A stretch of 39,808 nucleotides of DNA. It comes from Catenulispora pinistramenti. GTDB taxonomy: Bacteria; Actinomycetota; Actinomycetes; Streptomycetales; Catenulisporaceae. The notes below the pieces were generated by a model. It did not search any database and was not told the DNA's origin. It saw only the letters and a program-made list of their open reading frames with translations. Both the position numbers and the translations under genes were made by a program. Positions 15,759-22,984 of the stretch are shown here, in pieces (within the stretch, counting starts at the first letter, position 1; each line of letters begins with the position of its first letter). The stretch covers positions 1 through 39,808 of the forward strand of contig NZ_JAAFYZ010000080.1 of assembly GCF_018274385.1 (NCBI RefSeq), written 5' to 3'.

Positions 15759-17453
15759 ATGACCGAGAACTGGCAGCAGGAACCCGTACCGTGGCTCTCG
15801 ACCGCTCGTGACCGCGGCGAGGCGGGTCCGGAGTCGATTCCGGCGATGCCGCACGGGCTCACGCCGGTGCCGGGGCCGGGGCCCGCGACGCCGCCGGCGC
15901 CGAACGGTCCGCTGCCGAACGGTCCCCTGCCGAGCAGCCCGCTGCCGGGCAACGCGCCCGCGAACGGACCGGCCGCGATCGAGCCGCCGCAGTTCCAGCC
16001 GGGGTCACTCGGCCCGCCGCCGTTCCAGCCGGGATCCTTTGACACGCCGCCGTTCCAGCCGCCGTCGTTCGACCGGCCGCCGTTCCAGGCGCCGTCCTTC
16101 GAAGCACCGGCGATCCAGCCGCCCGCGGTCCAGCCGCCTTCGTACGAGCCGCCGTCCTTCGGGCCGCCGCCCTACGAGCGACCGTCATTCGAGCCGCCGT
16201 CCTTCGATTCGCCGCCCTACGAGCCGCCGACCTTCGAGTCGCCGACCTTCGAGTCGCAACCATTCGAGCGGCCAGCGCTCCAGCAACCGCAGTTCCAGCC
16301 GCCGGCGATCGAGCCGCCGGCCTTCGGGCAGCCGTCCTTCGGGCAGCCACCCTTCAAGCCGCAATCGCCGTCCTTCGAACCGCGATCCTTCGAGCCACGG
16401 TCCTTCGAACCGCACTCCTTCGAACCGCAATCGTTCGACCGGCCGTCCTTCGAAGCACCGCGCCCGCAGATCGCGGCCCCCCAGCCTCCGCAACCGTCGG
16501 ACGCTCCGCCGCAGTACCACTACAACGCGCCGCAGCAGCTCAGGGCCGCGACCCGCTCCCCCGCGGAACTACCGCCGCCCCCGCCGCCCTACTCAGAACC
16601 CCCGAAGCCGGAGCAGGTCTACCACCCGGAACCCGTCTACCAGCCGGAACCGGTCTACCAACCCGAGCCCATCTACCAGTCCGAGCCGGACCGCCCGATC
16701 GTCGGCGATGACAGCGACGGCATGTCGACCATGATGGTCGCGGTCGGCACGGTCCAGCCCCGGGCCGCCCGCCTGCCCGACGTCAGCACCGTCGAGGAGG
16801 CCGAGCGCATCCTCGGCTTCGCCGTCGACTCCCTGGACGCGGACCCGGACCTCTACTCCATCGGTACGGTCACCGACGGCGCCGTCTGCCTGATCCCGGA
16901 CGACGGCCGCTGGGCGATCTTCCTCGCGGACGGCGGTCAGCGCCGCTACGCCGGGTTCTTCGACGACCCCGAGCAGGCCGCGATCCACTTCGCCGGCGTC
17001 CTGTTCCTGGCCTCCGCCGAACGCGGGAAGCTCCAGAAGAACACCGGTCCGGCCGCGCTGCCGGGCCGCAGCGTCGATCCGCTGGCCGAAATGCTCGCCG
17101 GCCCGCCGATCGCCCCGCTCGCCGGCGACCCGCCGACCACGCTCTACACCGACCAGCGGCTCACGATCCTGACCCCGGGCACCGAGGTCGACCGGTTCGG
17201 CGACCAACTGGGCAACACGGTCTACGCGGCGCGCACCCGGTACCCGCACCGCTCTCTGCCTCCGGACTACATAGAGCGGGAGTACCGGGTGTACCGAGTC
17301 CGCGACCCGCTCCGTGCGCTCACCGGTACCGCGATCCCGTGGTTCGGACAGCCGGGTGGCGGTATGGCGTACCTGTTGCCGCGCTCTATTAAGGATCTCC
17401 TGCATGAGGGAGCGTTAGTGGAAATCCCCTCTGCGACCCTGGCCCCGTCCTGA
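15759..17453 (+). CDS. Proline-rich protein with C-terminal TNT (NAD+ glycohydrolase) domain
   Basis: A 564-residue protein with three parts. Residues ~30-310 are low complexity, built from about 5-residue units of the type PPSFE/PPFQ/PPYE, then YQPEP repeats. Residues ~335-425 form a compact domain with DDGRWAIFLADGG and YAGFFDDPEQAA. Residues ~463-555 match the TNT domain (DUF4237) of the M. tuberculosis exotoxin CpnT: PGTEVDRFGD, SLPPDY, YRVYRV, IPWFGQPGGG, and YLLP followed by a SIKDLLHEGALVEI-like end. TNT domains hydrolyse NAD+. No signal peptide or membrane helix is seen, so it may be cytoplasmic or exported by a specialised route. No separate immunity gene is adjacent; the middle domain could be self-inhibitory. 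The ATG is chosen in frame over an upstream TTG. Confidence 0.82.
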   Translation: MTENWQQEPVPWLSTARDRGEAGPESIPAMPHGLTPVPGPGPATPPAPNGPLPNGPLPSSPLPGNAPANGPAAIEPPQFQPGSLGPPPFQPGSFDTPPFQPPSFDRPPFQAPSFEAPAIQPPAVQPPSYEPPSFGPPPYERPSFEPPSFDSPPYEPPTFESPTFESQPFERPALQQPQFQPPAIEPPAFGQPSFGQPPFKPQSPSFEPRSFEPRSFEPHSFEPQSFDRPSFEAPRPQIAAPQPPQPSDAPPQYHYNAPQQLRAATRSPAELPPPPPPYSEPPKPEQVYHPEPVYQPEPVYQPEPIYQSEPDRPIVGDDSDGMSTMMVAVGTVQPRAARLPDVSTVEEAERILGFAVDSLDADPDLYSIGTVTDGAVCLIPDDGRWAIFLADGGQRRYAGFFDDPEQAAIHFAGVLFLASAERGKLQKNTGPAALPGRSVDPLAEMLAGPPIAPLAGDPPTTLYTDQRLTILTPGTEVDRFGDQLGNTVYAARTRYPHRSLPPDYIEREYRVYRVRDPLRALTGTAIPWFGQPGGGMAYLLPRSIKDLLHEGALVEIPSATLAPS

Positions 17454-17619
17454 AAACGATCTGAGGTTCGCCTTGAGGTTCACCGCGAAGGCGTTCCGAG
17501 TTTCGCTCTGAAGTTCGTTATAAGGCTGTAAGCGCTGCTCGACAGGAGATCGGGAACGCGCGACACTGGTCACGCGTTTCCAGTTAAAAGCGTAATAACG
17601 TGGCAGTCGAGGTGACTCC

Positions 17620-18564
17620 GTGTCCTCATCGCTCTCAGATCGTCGTACGGCCGCCCGGTTCCGGGCCGACCGCAACCTCAGCACGCGGATGTTGTCGGTG
17701 ATGGTCCTGCTGGCCGCCGTGTACGGGGCAGCGATCTTCCTGATGATCCGCTTCATGGGCCGCGCCTGGCCGCTCGGCCTGGCCCTGGTCGTCGCCTTCG
17801 CCGTGTTCCAGATCCTGACCTCCGGCAAGGTCGCGATGCGCACCATGGGCGCCCGCGTGGTCACCCCCGCGGAGGAGCCGGAGCTGCACGCCGTGATCGA
17901 CCGGCTGTGCGCGCTGTCCGGCATGAAGAAGCCGGCCGTCGCCGTGGCCGAGTCCCCGATCCCGAACGCCTGCGCGGTCGGCCGCTCCAAGGGCGACGCC
18001 ACCCTGTGCGTCACCCGCGGGCTGCTGGACACGCTGGAGCCGCCGGAGCTCGAGGGCGTCATCGCCCACGAGCTGTCGCACGTCCAGCACGGCGACGCCG
18101 CGGTGATGACGGTCGCCGCCTTCGTCGGCGTCCTGGCCGGCCTGGTCGCCCGGGTCGGGCTGCGCTTCATCTACATCGGCGGCCGGGCCCGCGGGCTGTG
18201 GCACATCATCGTCGCGGCCATCGGCCTGATCGCGCTGGCCGCCGCCACCTGGTTCGTCTCGCTGGTCCTGACCCGCTCGCTGTCCCGCTACCGCGAGTTC
18301 GCCGCCGACCGCTCCGCGGCGCAGCTCACCGGCAACCCCTCGGCCCTGGCCTCCGCACTGTCGAAGGTCGAGGCCAAGGTGCACGCCGGGAGCGGCATCC
18401 CGCTGAACGACCTGCGCAAGGCCGGTGCGCTGAACGCCTTCTACTTCGCCCCGGTGACCTCCGCCAAGACCACCGCGCACCACCTGCTCTCGACGCACCC
18501 GACGACCCAGGCGCGGCTGGACCGCCTGGTCAAGATGTCCGAGCAGATGTCAAAGAACGGCTAA
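17620..18564 (+). CDS. htpX: HtpX-like membrane zinc metalloprotease (M48)
   Basis: A 314-residue M48B peptidase probably involved in membrane-protein quality control. There are two N-terminal membrane helices (about 24-44 and 50-68), the zinc motif HELSH with H150, E151 and H154, two further helices (about 162-180 and 196-218) and the third ligand E226 in YREFAAD. The conserved THPTTQARLDRL lies near the C-terminus. The GTG start has GAGGTG upstream. It follows the TNT gene after 166 nt; whether the two are linked functionally is unknown. E. coli-type htpX is a fair symbol, but the exact orthology was not tested. Confidence 0.9.
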   Translation: MSSSLSDRRTAARFRADRNLSTRMLSVMVLLAAVYGAAIFLMIRFMGRAWPLGLALVVAFAVFQILTSGKVAMRTMGARVVTPAEEPELHAVIDRLCALSGMKKPAVAVAESPIPNACAVGRSKGDATLCVTRGLLDTLEPPELEGVIAHELSHVQHGDAAVMTVAAFVGVLAGLVARVGLRFIYIGGRARGLWHIIVAAIGLIALAAATWFVSLVLTRSLSRYREFAADRSAAQLTGNPSALASALSKVEAKVHAGSGIPLNDLRKAGALNAFYFAPVTSAKTTAHHLLSTHPTTQARLDRLVKMSEQMSKNG

Positions 18565-18828
18565 AACTTCGCCGAACCGTTCGGTGACGGCCGGGTCACG
18601 CCTCGCGGCGGGCCCGGCCGTCGTCGTCGGCGGGGCGTGGGTGAGGCGTGTTCAGGCCGTCGCAAGGCACTCATCCGGTCACAGACCGCTGATCTGACGG
18701 GCCTTCAAAAACGCACACTGATCAAATACTGATGTTCGAGTCTTTCGATAAATGCCTGCTATGCTCCCTGGGTTTTCCGAGCCGCATCACCCCCCGAACG
18801 CAGCAAGAGCATCGGAAGGACCCGCAAG
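18565..18828. other. 264-nt intergenic region with AT-rich globin promoter area
   Basis: The first half is GC-rich and contains weak hairpins: CCGAA-CCG-TTCGG (about 18572-18584), and CACGCCTC pairing with GAGGCGTG (18597-18604/18643-18650). From about 18705 to 18775 it becomes clearly AT-richer. A TATGCT hexamer at 18760-18765 may be the -10 of the globin operon, with TTCGAG at 18735-18740 as a weak -35. No clear NsrR box could be assigned. Confidence 0.4.
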
Positions 18829-19212
18829 ATGAGCGAGAGCCAGAGCCAGTCCCAGTGGGAGCGTGCCGGCGGGGAGGCGGCCGTCAAGGCCGTACTCGAC
18901 CGCTTCTACGAGGGGGTCCTCGGCGAGCCGCAGCTCGCCGGATTCTTCGAGAACGTCGCGGTGGACGACATCAAGCCGCACCTGGCGGAGGTGCTGGAGG
19001 TCGTGCTCGGCGGCCCGGGCGCCCGCACCGACATAGACCTGGCCGGCTACCTCACCGAGGCGCACTCCGGACTCGGCGTCTCCGAGTCCGACTACGCGCT
19101 GACCGGCCAGGTGCTGATGGACACCCTCGAGGAGTTCGACGTCCCGGCCGACATCCAGGAGACGATCGCCGGCGCGCTGGCGACCGTGCAGCCCTTCGTG
19201 GTGGCCGCGTAG
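18829..19212 (+). CDS. glbN: Group I truncated haemoglobin (trHbN)
   Basis: A 127-residue 2-on-2 globin. FYEGVL places the B10 tyrosine at Y27, followed by EPQLAGFFENV; LGGPGA and EAHSGLG put the proximal haem histidine at H79. Proteins of this group dioxygenate NO to nitrate. The N-terminus is a short Ser/Gln run. The ATG is preceded by GGAAGGA. It is the first gene of a three-gene operon and ends 2 nt before the flavohaemoprotein start. A cognate reductase right next to it fits an NO-detoxification role. Confidence 0.9.
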   Translation: MSESQSQSQWERAGGEAAVKAVLDRFYEGVLGEPQLAGFFENVAVDDIKPHLAEVLEVVLGGPGARTDIDLAGYLTEAHSGLGVSESDYALTGQVLMDTLEEFDVPADIQETIAGALATVQPFVVAA

Positions 19213-19214
19213 CC

Positions 19215-20333
19215 GTGGTGGATCCGCACCTCCTGCGCGCCTCCTGGGCGAAGGTGGCCCAGTACGGGGAGCAGGTGCCGCTCTACTTCTACGGCCACCT
19301 GTTCCTCAGCCATCCCGAGGTGCGGTCGATGTTCCCGCCTTCGATGGCGGCACAGCGCGACCGGCTGGTCGCCGCCCTCGGAGCCGTCGTGGCCAACGTC
19401 GACAACCTCGACGCGGCCGTGCCCTTCCTGCAGGGCCTGGGCCGGGACCACCGCAAGTTCGCGGTGGAGCCCGGCCACTACCCGGCGGTCGGGGCCAGCC
19501 TGCTGGCCACCCTGGAGCAGTTCCTGGGGCCGGACTGGACCCCGCAGGCCGCCGAGTCCTGGACCGAGGCCTACGGCATCGTGGCCCAGGTGATGACCGA
19601 CGCCGCCGCCGCGGCCGCCGAGAGCACCCCGGCCTGGTGGGACGCCGAGATCGTGGCGCACGAGGTGCTGGGCGGCCGGCGCGACATCGCGCGGGTCACC
19701 ATCGCCACCCGCCAGCCCTACCCCTACGCCGCCGGGCAGTCGATGACGCTGGAGACCGCGGTGGCCCCGGCCCGCTGGCGGTTCTACACCCCGGCGAACC
19801 CGCCGCGCTCCGACGGCCTGATCGAGCTGCACGTCAAGCTGGTCGGCACCGTGTCCTGGCAGCTGGTCAACATGATGGGCGTCGGCGACCGGCTGCGCCT
19901 CGGGCCGCCGGTGGGCCACCAGCTCACCCTGGCCTCGGCCAAGCCGGACAGCGATCTGCTGCTGATCGCCGGCAGCACCGGCGTCGCGCCGCTGCGCGCG
20001 ATCATCGAGGAGCTGGGCCGCAACCCCGATCACGGACGGCGGGTCACGCTCTACTACGGCGCCCGGATCGCCGGCGACCTGTACGACCTGCCGCGCCTTC
20101 AGCAGCTGGCGGCGCACTACCCCTGGCTGAGCGTGGTCCCGGTGGTCTCCGACGACCACGCCTGGGAGGGCCAGCGCGGTCTGGTCGGCGACGCCGCGGC
20201 GGCCCGCGGCGCCTGGCCCGGGCACGAGGTGTTCATCGTCGGCTCGCCCGGCATGTGCGAGCACGCCGCGACCCGGTTGAAGGAAACGGGAGTGGCCCCG
20301 GGGGCCATCCACCTGGAGGAGAGTCAGCCGTGA
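19215..20333 (+). CDS. Flavohaemoprotein (globin plus FAD/NAD reductase domains)
   Basis: A 372-residue nitric-oxide dioxygenase-type protein, a little shorter than the ~395 residues of Hmp. The globin domain (1-~135) has B10 tyrosine Y26 and the proximal histidine H79 in LGRDHRKFAV. The FAD-binding domain follows (about 150-245, RWRFYTPANPP). The NAD-binding domain (about 250-372) contains LIAGSTGVAP and IVGSPGMCEHA. The start is GTG 19215 or the next GTG at 19218, just 2 nt after the truncated haemoglobin stop. The 3' end overlaps the next gene's GTG (GTGA), so all three are coupled. Upstream open frame before 19215 is a shadow of the globin gene. Confidence 0.9.
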   Translation: MVDPHLLRASWAKVAQYGEQVPLYFYGHLFLSHPEVRSMFPPSMAAQRDRLVAALGAVVANVDNLDAAVPFLQGLGRDHRKFAVEPGHYPAVGASLLATLEQFLGPDWTPQAAESWTEAYGIVAQVMTDAAAAAAESTPAWWDAEIVAHEVLGGRRDIARVTIATRQPYPYAAGQSMTLETAVAPARWRFYTPANPPRSDGLIELHVKLVGTVSWQLVNMMGVGDRLRLGPPVGHQLTLASAKPDSDLLLIAGSTGVAPLRAIIEELGRNPDHGRRVTLYYGARIAGDLYDLPRLQQLAAHYPWLSVVPVVSDDHAWEGQRGLVGDAAAARGAWPGHEVFIVGSPGMCEHAATRLKETGVAPGAIHLEESQP

Positions 20334-21112
20334 GCTTCAGCCAGTACGACGGCGTGTCCGACGGCGGCGCGGCGGCCCGGCGCCCGGAACGGCTCAGCGC
20401 CGCGCAGGCCGACGCCTGGGAGTTCCCGCGCGCCGGCCTCACCCACCGCGGCTACGACGAGGAGGGCGTGCTGCGCTTCAAGCGGCGCGTGCTCGCCGAG
20501 CTGCAGGCCGCCGGCCAGATCGAGTACGAGTTGCGGCAGCGCAACGACGAGCTGGCCAACCAGCTGCGGGTCTCCTACGCCGGCAGCGACCCGGCCAACG
20601 GCGGCGCGGCGGCGGCCCCGGCGGCCCCGCCCCCGGAACAGCGGGTCACCGCCGCCGCGGTCAACGCGATCGCGATGGCGCAGCGCCAGGCCGAGGAGCA
20701 GATCCGGGCAGCCGAGGAGTACGTCCGCAACGTCACGGAGTACGCCCGCAACCAGTACACGGTCACGGTGAACGAGGGACACCGGCAGGGCCTGCTGGCG
20801 GCGGAGTCGGCGTTCCAGCGGCGCAGCGAACTGCTCTCGCAGAGTCTGAAGTCGCTGGAGCAGCAGCTGGAGTTCCTCAAGGCGTTCGGCGTCGCCTTCG
20901 GCGTGCAGGTGGAGGGCGCGCTGGAGAAGGCCCGCGAGGAAGTGCACACGATGATCCAGAACATCCACCAGGCCTTCGACGTGCTGAACCGGAACCCGCC
21001 GCAGGCCCCGACCACCCCGCCGTCCGCGATGCCGAACCGGCCCGGGATGGGCGGCGGCCAGGGCGGCGTCGCCGGCCTGCACGCGGGCTCGGCGCTGCCG
21101 GGTACCGCCTGA
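20330..21112 (+). CDS. DivIVA-like coiled-coil protein
   Basis: A 260-residue protein translationally coupled to the flavohaemoprotein. Residues ~31-62 (FPRAGLTHRGYDEEGVLRF onward) resemble the N-terminal lipid-binding DivIVA/GpsB domain with its F..RGYD..V..F pattern. Residues 63-82 and ~105-220 are predicted coiled coil, separated by an Ala/Pro linker. A Gly/Pro-rich tail closes the protein. DivIVA-type proteins sit at curved membranes or poles and recruit partners. It is not the main cell-division DivIVA, which is found in the ftsZ region. Its place in a globin operon suggests it may position the NO-detoxifying enzymes; this is inference. Confidence 0.75.
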   Translation: MSFSQYDGVSDGGAAARRPERLSAAQADAWEFPRAGLTHRGYDEEGVLRFKRRVLAELQAAGQIEYELRQRNDELANQLRVSYAGSDPANGGAAAAPAAPPPEQRVTAAAVNAIAMAQRQAEEQIRAAEEYVRNVTEYARNQYTVTVNEGHRQGLLAAESAFQRRSELLSQSLKSLEQQLEFLKAFGVAFGVQVEGALEKAREEVHTMIQNIHQAFDVLNRNPPQAPTTPPSAMPNRPGMGGGQGGVAGLHAGSALPGTA

Positions 21113-21140
21113 CACCGGTCTGCCGGGTACCGCCTGACAC
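21095..21140. repeat. 25-bp tandem duplication across the DivIVA-like gene stop
   Basis: A 21-bp perfect match (21095-21115 and 21120-21140), extending to a 25-bp unit with one mismatch, repeats the last codons and the TGA stop of the coiled-coil gene immediately downstream of it. It looks like a recent slippage duplication. Confidence 0.9.
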
Positions 21141-21194
21141 TGGTCGGCACGAGCCTGGGCACCGCGCGACCAGGCAGGCTCGCCGACCCGTGCC

Positions 21195-21200
21195 TAGGCT
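21195..21200 (+). promoter_or_regulatory. -10 hexamer TAGGCT for the dehydrogenase gene
   Basis: TAGGCT ends 7 nt before ATG 21208. GGGAG lies only 3 nt from the ATG, too near for a normal ribosome site, so a leaderless start is more likely. Confidence 0.45.
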
Positions 21201-21207
21201 GGGAGCC

Positions 21208-22014
21208 ATGACGACAAAGGTTGCTTTCCTCGGCCTGGGCGCGATGGGCGCCCCGATGGCCGTCCGCCTGGTCCGCGCCGGCTACGACGTCGTGGTGTGG
21301 AACCGCACCGCGGCCCGCGCCGAACCGCTGACCACGCTCGGCGCGACCGCGGCGGCCACCCCGGCCGAGGCGGTCGCCGGCGCCGAGGTCGTGGTGACGA
21401 TGCTGTCCGACCCGGCCGCCGTGACCGCGGTGGCCGAGGCCGTCGCCCCCGCGCTGCGGCCGGACGCGGTCCTGGTCGAGATGTCCACGATCGGCCCGGA
21501 CGGCACCCGGCACGTCAGGGAACTGATCCCGGCCTCGGTCGGGATGGTCGACGCCCCGGTGATGGGCAGCGTGGACCGCGCCGCCAGTGGCGCCCTGGCG
21601 GTGCTGGCCGGCGGCACGCCGCGAGACCTGGCGCGGGTGGCCGACCTGCTCGCGGTGTTCGGCACCGTCACCGAATGCGGCGGCCCCGGCGCCGGCTCGG
21701 CCCGCAAGCTGGTGCTGATCAGCGGCATCGTCGCCGGCGTGACCGTGGTCGGCGAGACGCTGGCGCTGGCCGAACGGCTGGGGCTGGACGACCCGCGCGC
21801 GGTCCTGGAGGCCAGCCCGCTCAGCGGCCTGGCGGCCCGGCTGTTCGCCGACGGCGTCGACTTCTCCGCCGAGATGGCCGGGAAGGACCTGCGGCTGGCC
21901 GGCGAAGTCCTCGACCTGCCGGTGATGGCCGCCGCGCGGCAGGTGCTGGAGTCCGCCCCGGATCAGGATGCTGATCTCGGCGCGGCGGTGCGGGCGGTGA
22001 ACCAGAAGCGCTGA
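21208..22014 (+). CDS. NAD(P)-dependent beta-hydroxyacid dehydrogenase
   Basis: A 268-residue member of the 3-hydroxyisobutyrate/tartronate-semialdehyde dehydrogenase family. The N-terminal Rossmann motif is FLGLGAMGAPMA (7-18), followed by VWNRT; VDAPVMGS stands at the substrate-binding place (usually DAPVSGG), with GPGAGSARKL and the catalytic lysine in MAGKDLRLA. The M for S change in VMGS may alter substrate use. It starts at ATG 21208 rather than six codons upstream. It ends before a strong hairpin and is convergent with the methyltransferase gene. Exact substrate unknown. Confidence 0.9.
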   Translation: MTTKVAFLGLGAMGAPMAVRLVRAGYDVVVWNRTAARAEPLTTLGATAAATPAEAVAGAEVVVTMLSDPAAVTAVAEAVAPALRPDAVLVEMSTIGPDGTRHVRELIPASVGMVDAPVMGSVDRAASGALAVLAGGTPRDLARVADLLAVFGTVTECGGPGAGSARKLVLISGIVAGVTVVGETLALAERLGLDDPRAVLEASPLSGLAARLFADGVDFSAEMAGKDLRLAGEVLDLPVMAAARQVLESAPDQDADLGAAVRAVNQKR

Positions 22015-22059
22015 GCAAGCGTTGTGGCAGAGGGGTATGGTGCGCGGGCTGGTGCGCCG

Positions 22060-22103
22060 GCACGGAACCGGGCCGCCCCGAAACAAGCGGCCCGGTTCCG
22101 TGC
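22060..22103. terminator. Strong bidirectional hairpin terminator
   Basis: GCACGGAACCGGGCCGC (22060-22076) pairs perfectly over 17 bp with 22087-22103; the loop is CCCGAAACAA. It lies between the convergent dehydrogenase and methyltransferase genes and ends 18 nt from the latter's stop. There is no U-tract, as is common in high-GC actinobacteria. Confidence 0.85.
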
Positions 22104-22121
22104 GTTCAGGGTGCGCCGCGG

Positions 22122-22967
22122 CTACGTGCCCTCGGTGACGGTGCCGACCGCCACGAACGCCTTGTACGGCAGGCGCATCGTGCCGTCCTCGTCGCTCATC
22201 TCGGCGGCGACGCGCTGGTAGTTCTCGTGGAACACGGCGCGGATCTCAGGGGTCTGCGCCTGGTAGGTGCGGCCGGAGCCGGCGATGCCGGAGCCGATCG
22301 AGATCCACCACTCATCCGCGGTGGTCAGGTGGTCCCATTCGATGACCGTGGTGGTGACGTCGGCCAGGCCGGTCTCGCGGAACAGGCCGGCCAGTCCTTC
22401 CTCGGTCCGCGGGTAGTCGTCCGCGGCCTCCAGGTCCGGCATCTGCCGCGGGACCCAGCCCTGGGTCGCCGCCGCCGCGCGCGGGAAGATCGAGCGCCCG
22501 GCACTCCGCTCGGCCGGCCACAGCGTGAAGGCCACCCGGCCGCCGGGCTTGGTCACCGAACGCAGGGCGCGCATCGCCACCCGCGGGCGGCCGAAGTGGT
22601 CGAGCACGAAGTTGCCCACCACGGCGTCGAACGTCCCGGCCTCGAACGGCAGCTCCGGCACGGTCGCCAAGTGAAACTCGGCCTGGGGCACCTTCGACCG
22701 CGCCAGGTCGAGCATCGAGGGCTCGGCGTCTATCGCGCTGACCCTCGCCCCGCGCGCGACCGCGGCCCGGGCCACATTGCCGGTCCCGGTGCCGACGTCC
22801 AACAACGCGACGTCCGCGGCCACCGCGGCCGCGTCGAGCAGCGCGGGAATCGTGTGCGCGCACAAGGAGGCGTAGACGGCTTCGTACCCGGTACCGGAAT
22901 CGGCCCAGAGCACCCGCTCGGCCTCGTCGAATGTCAGGGATGTCGATGGATCTTCGGGCTTGGCCAC
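22122..22967 (-). CDS. Class I SAM-dependent methyltransferase
   Basis: A 281-residue UbiE/Methyltransf_11-like enzyme. Motif I is VALLDVGTGTGNVA (near 54-67), the acidic residue after strand 2 is in SAIDAEPSML, and the DAVVGNFVLDHF and PGGRVAFTLWP segments follow. The C-terminal third is less conserved. The start is GTG 22967, 6 nt after a TAGGCT hexamer, so a leaderless start is likely. It diverges from the RNA methyltransferase gene with only 17 nt between the two start codons. Substrate unknown. Confidence 0.87.
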   Translation of the reverse strand: MAKPEDPSTSLTFDEAERVLWADSGTGYEAVYASLCAHTIPALLDAAAVAADVALLDVGTGTGNVARAAVARGARVSAIDAEPSMLDLARSKVPQAEFHLATVPELPFEAGTFDAVVGNFVLDHFGRPRVAMRALRSVTKPGGRVAFTLWPAERSAGRSIFPRAAAATQGWVPRQMPDLEAADDYPRTEEGLAGLFRETGLADVTTTVIEWDHLTTADEWWISIGSGIAGSGRTYQAQTPEIRAVFHENYQRVAAEMSDEDGTMRLPYKAFVAVGTVTEGT

Positions 22968-22972
22968 GCCGG

Positions 22973-22979
22973 TAGCCTA
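22973..22979. promoter_or_regulatory. Shared bidirectional -10 element TAGCCTA
   Basis: The 17-nt gap between two divergent start codons contains TAGCCTA. Read rightward it gives TAGCCT, 6 nt before ATG 22985; read leftward it gives TAGGCT, 6 nt before GTG 22967. One nearly symmetric element can therefore serve as the -10 for two leaderless genes. Confidence 0.55.
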
Positions 22980-22984
22980 GCGGG

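Noticed and set aside
18732..19214. Upstream extension of the flavohaemoprotein
   Set aside because: It overlaps the truncated haemoglobin gene in another frame and contains no globin-like sequence.
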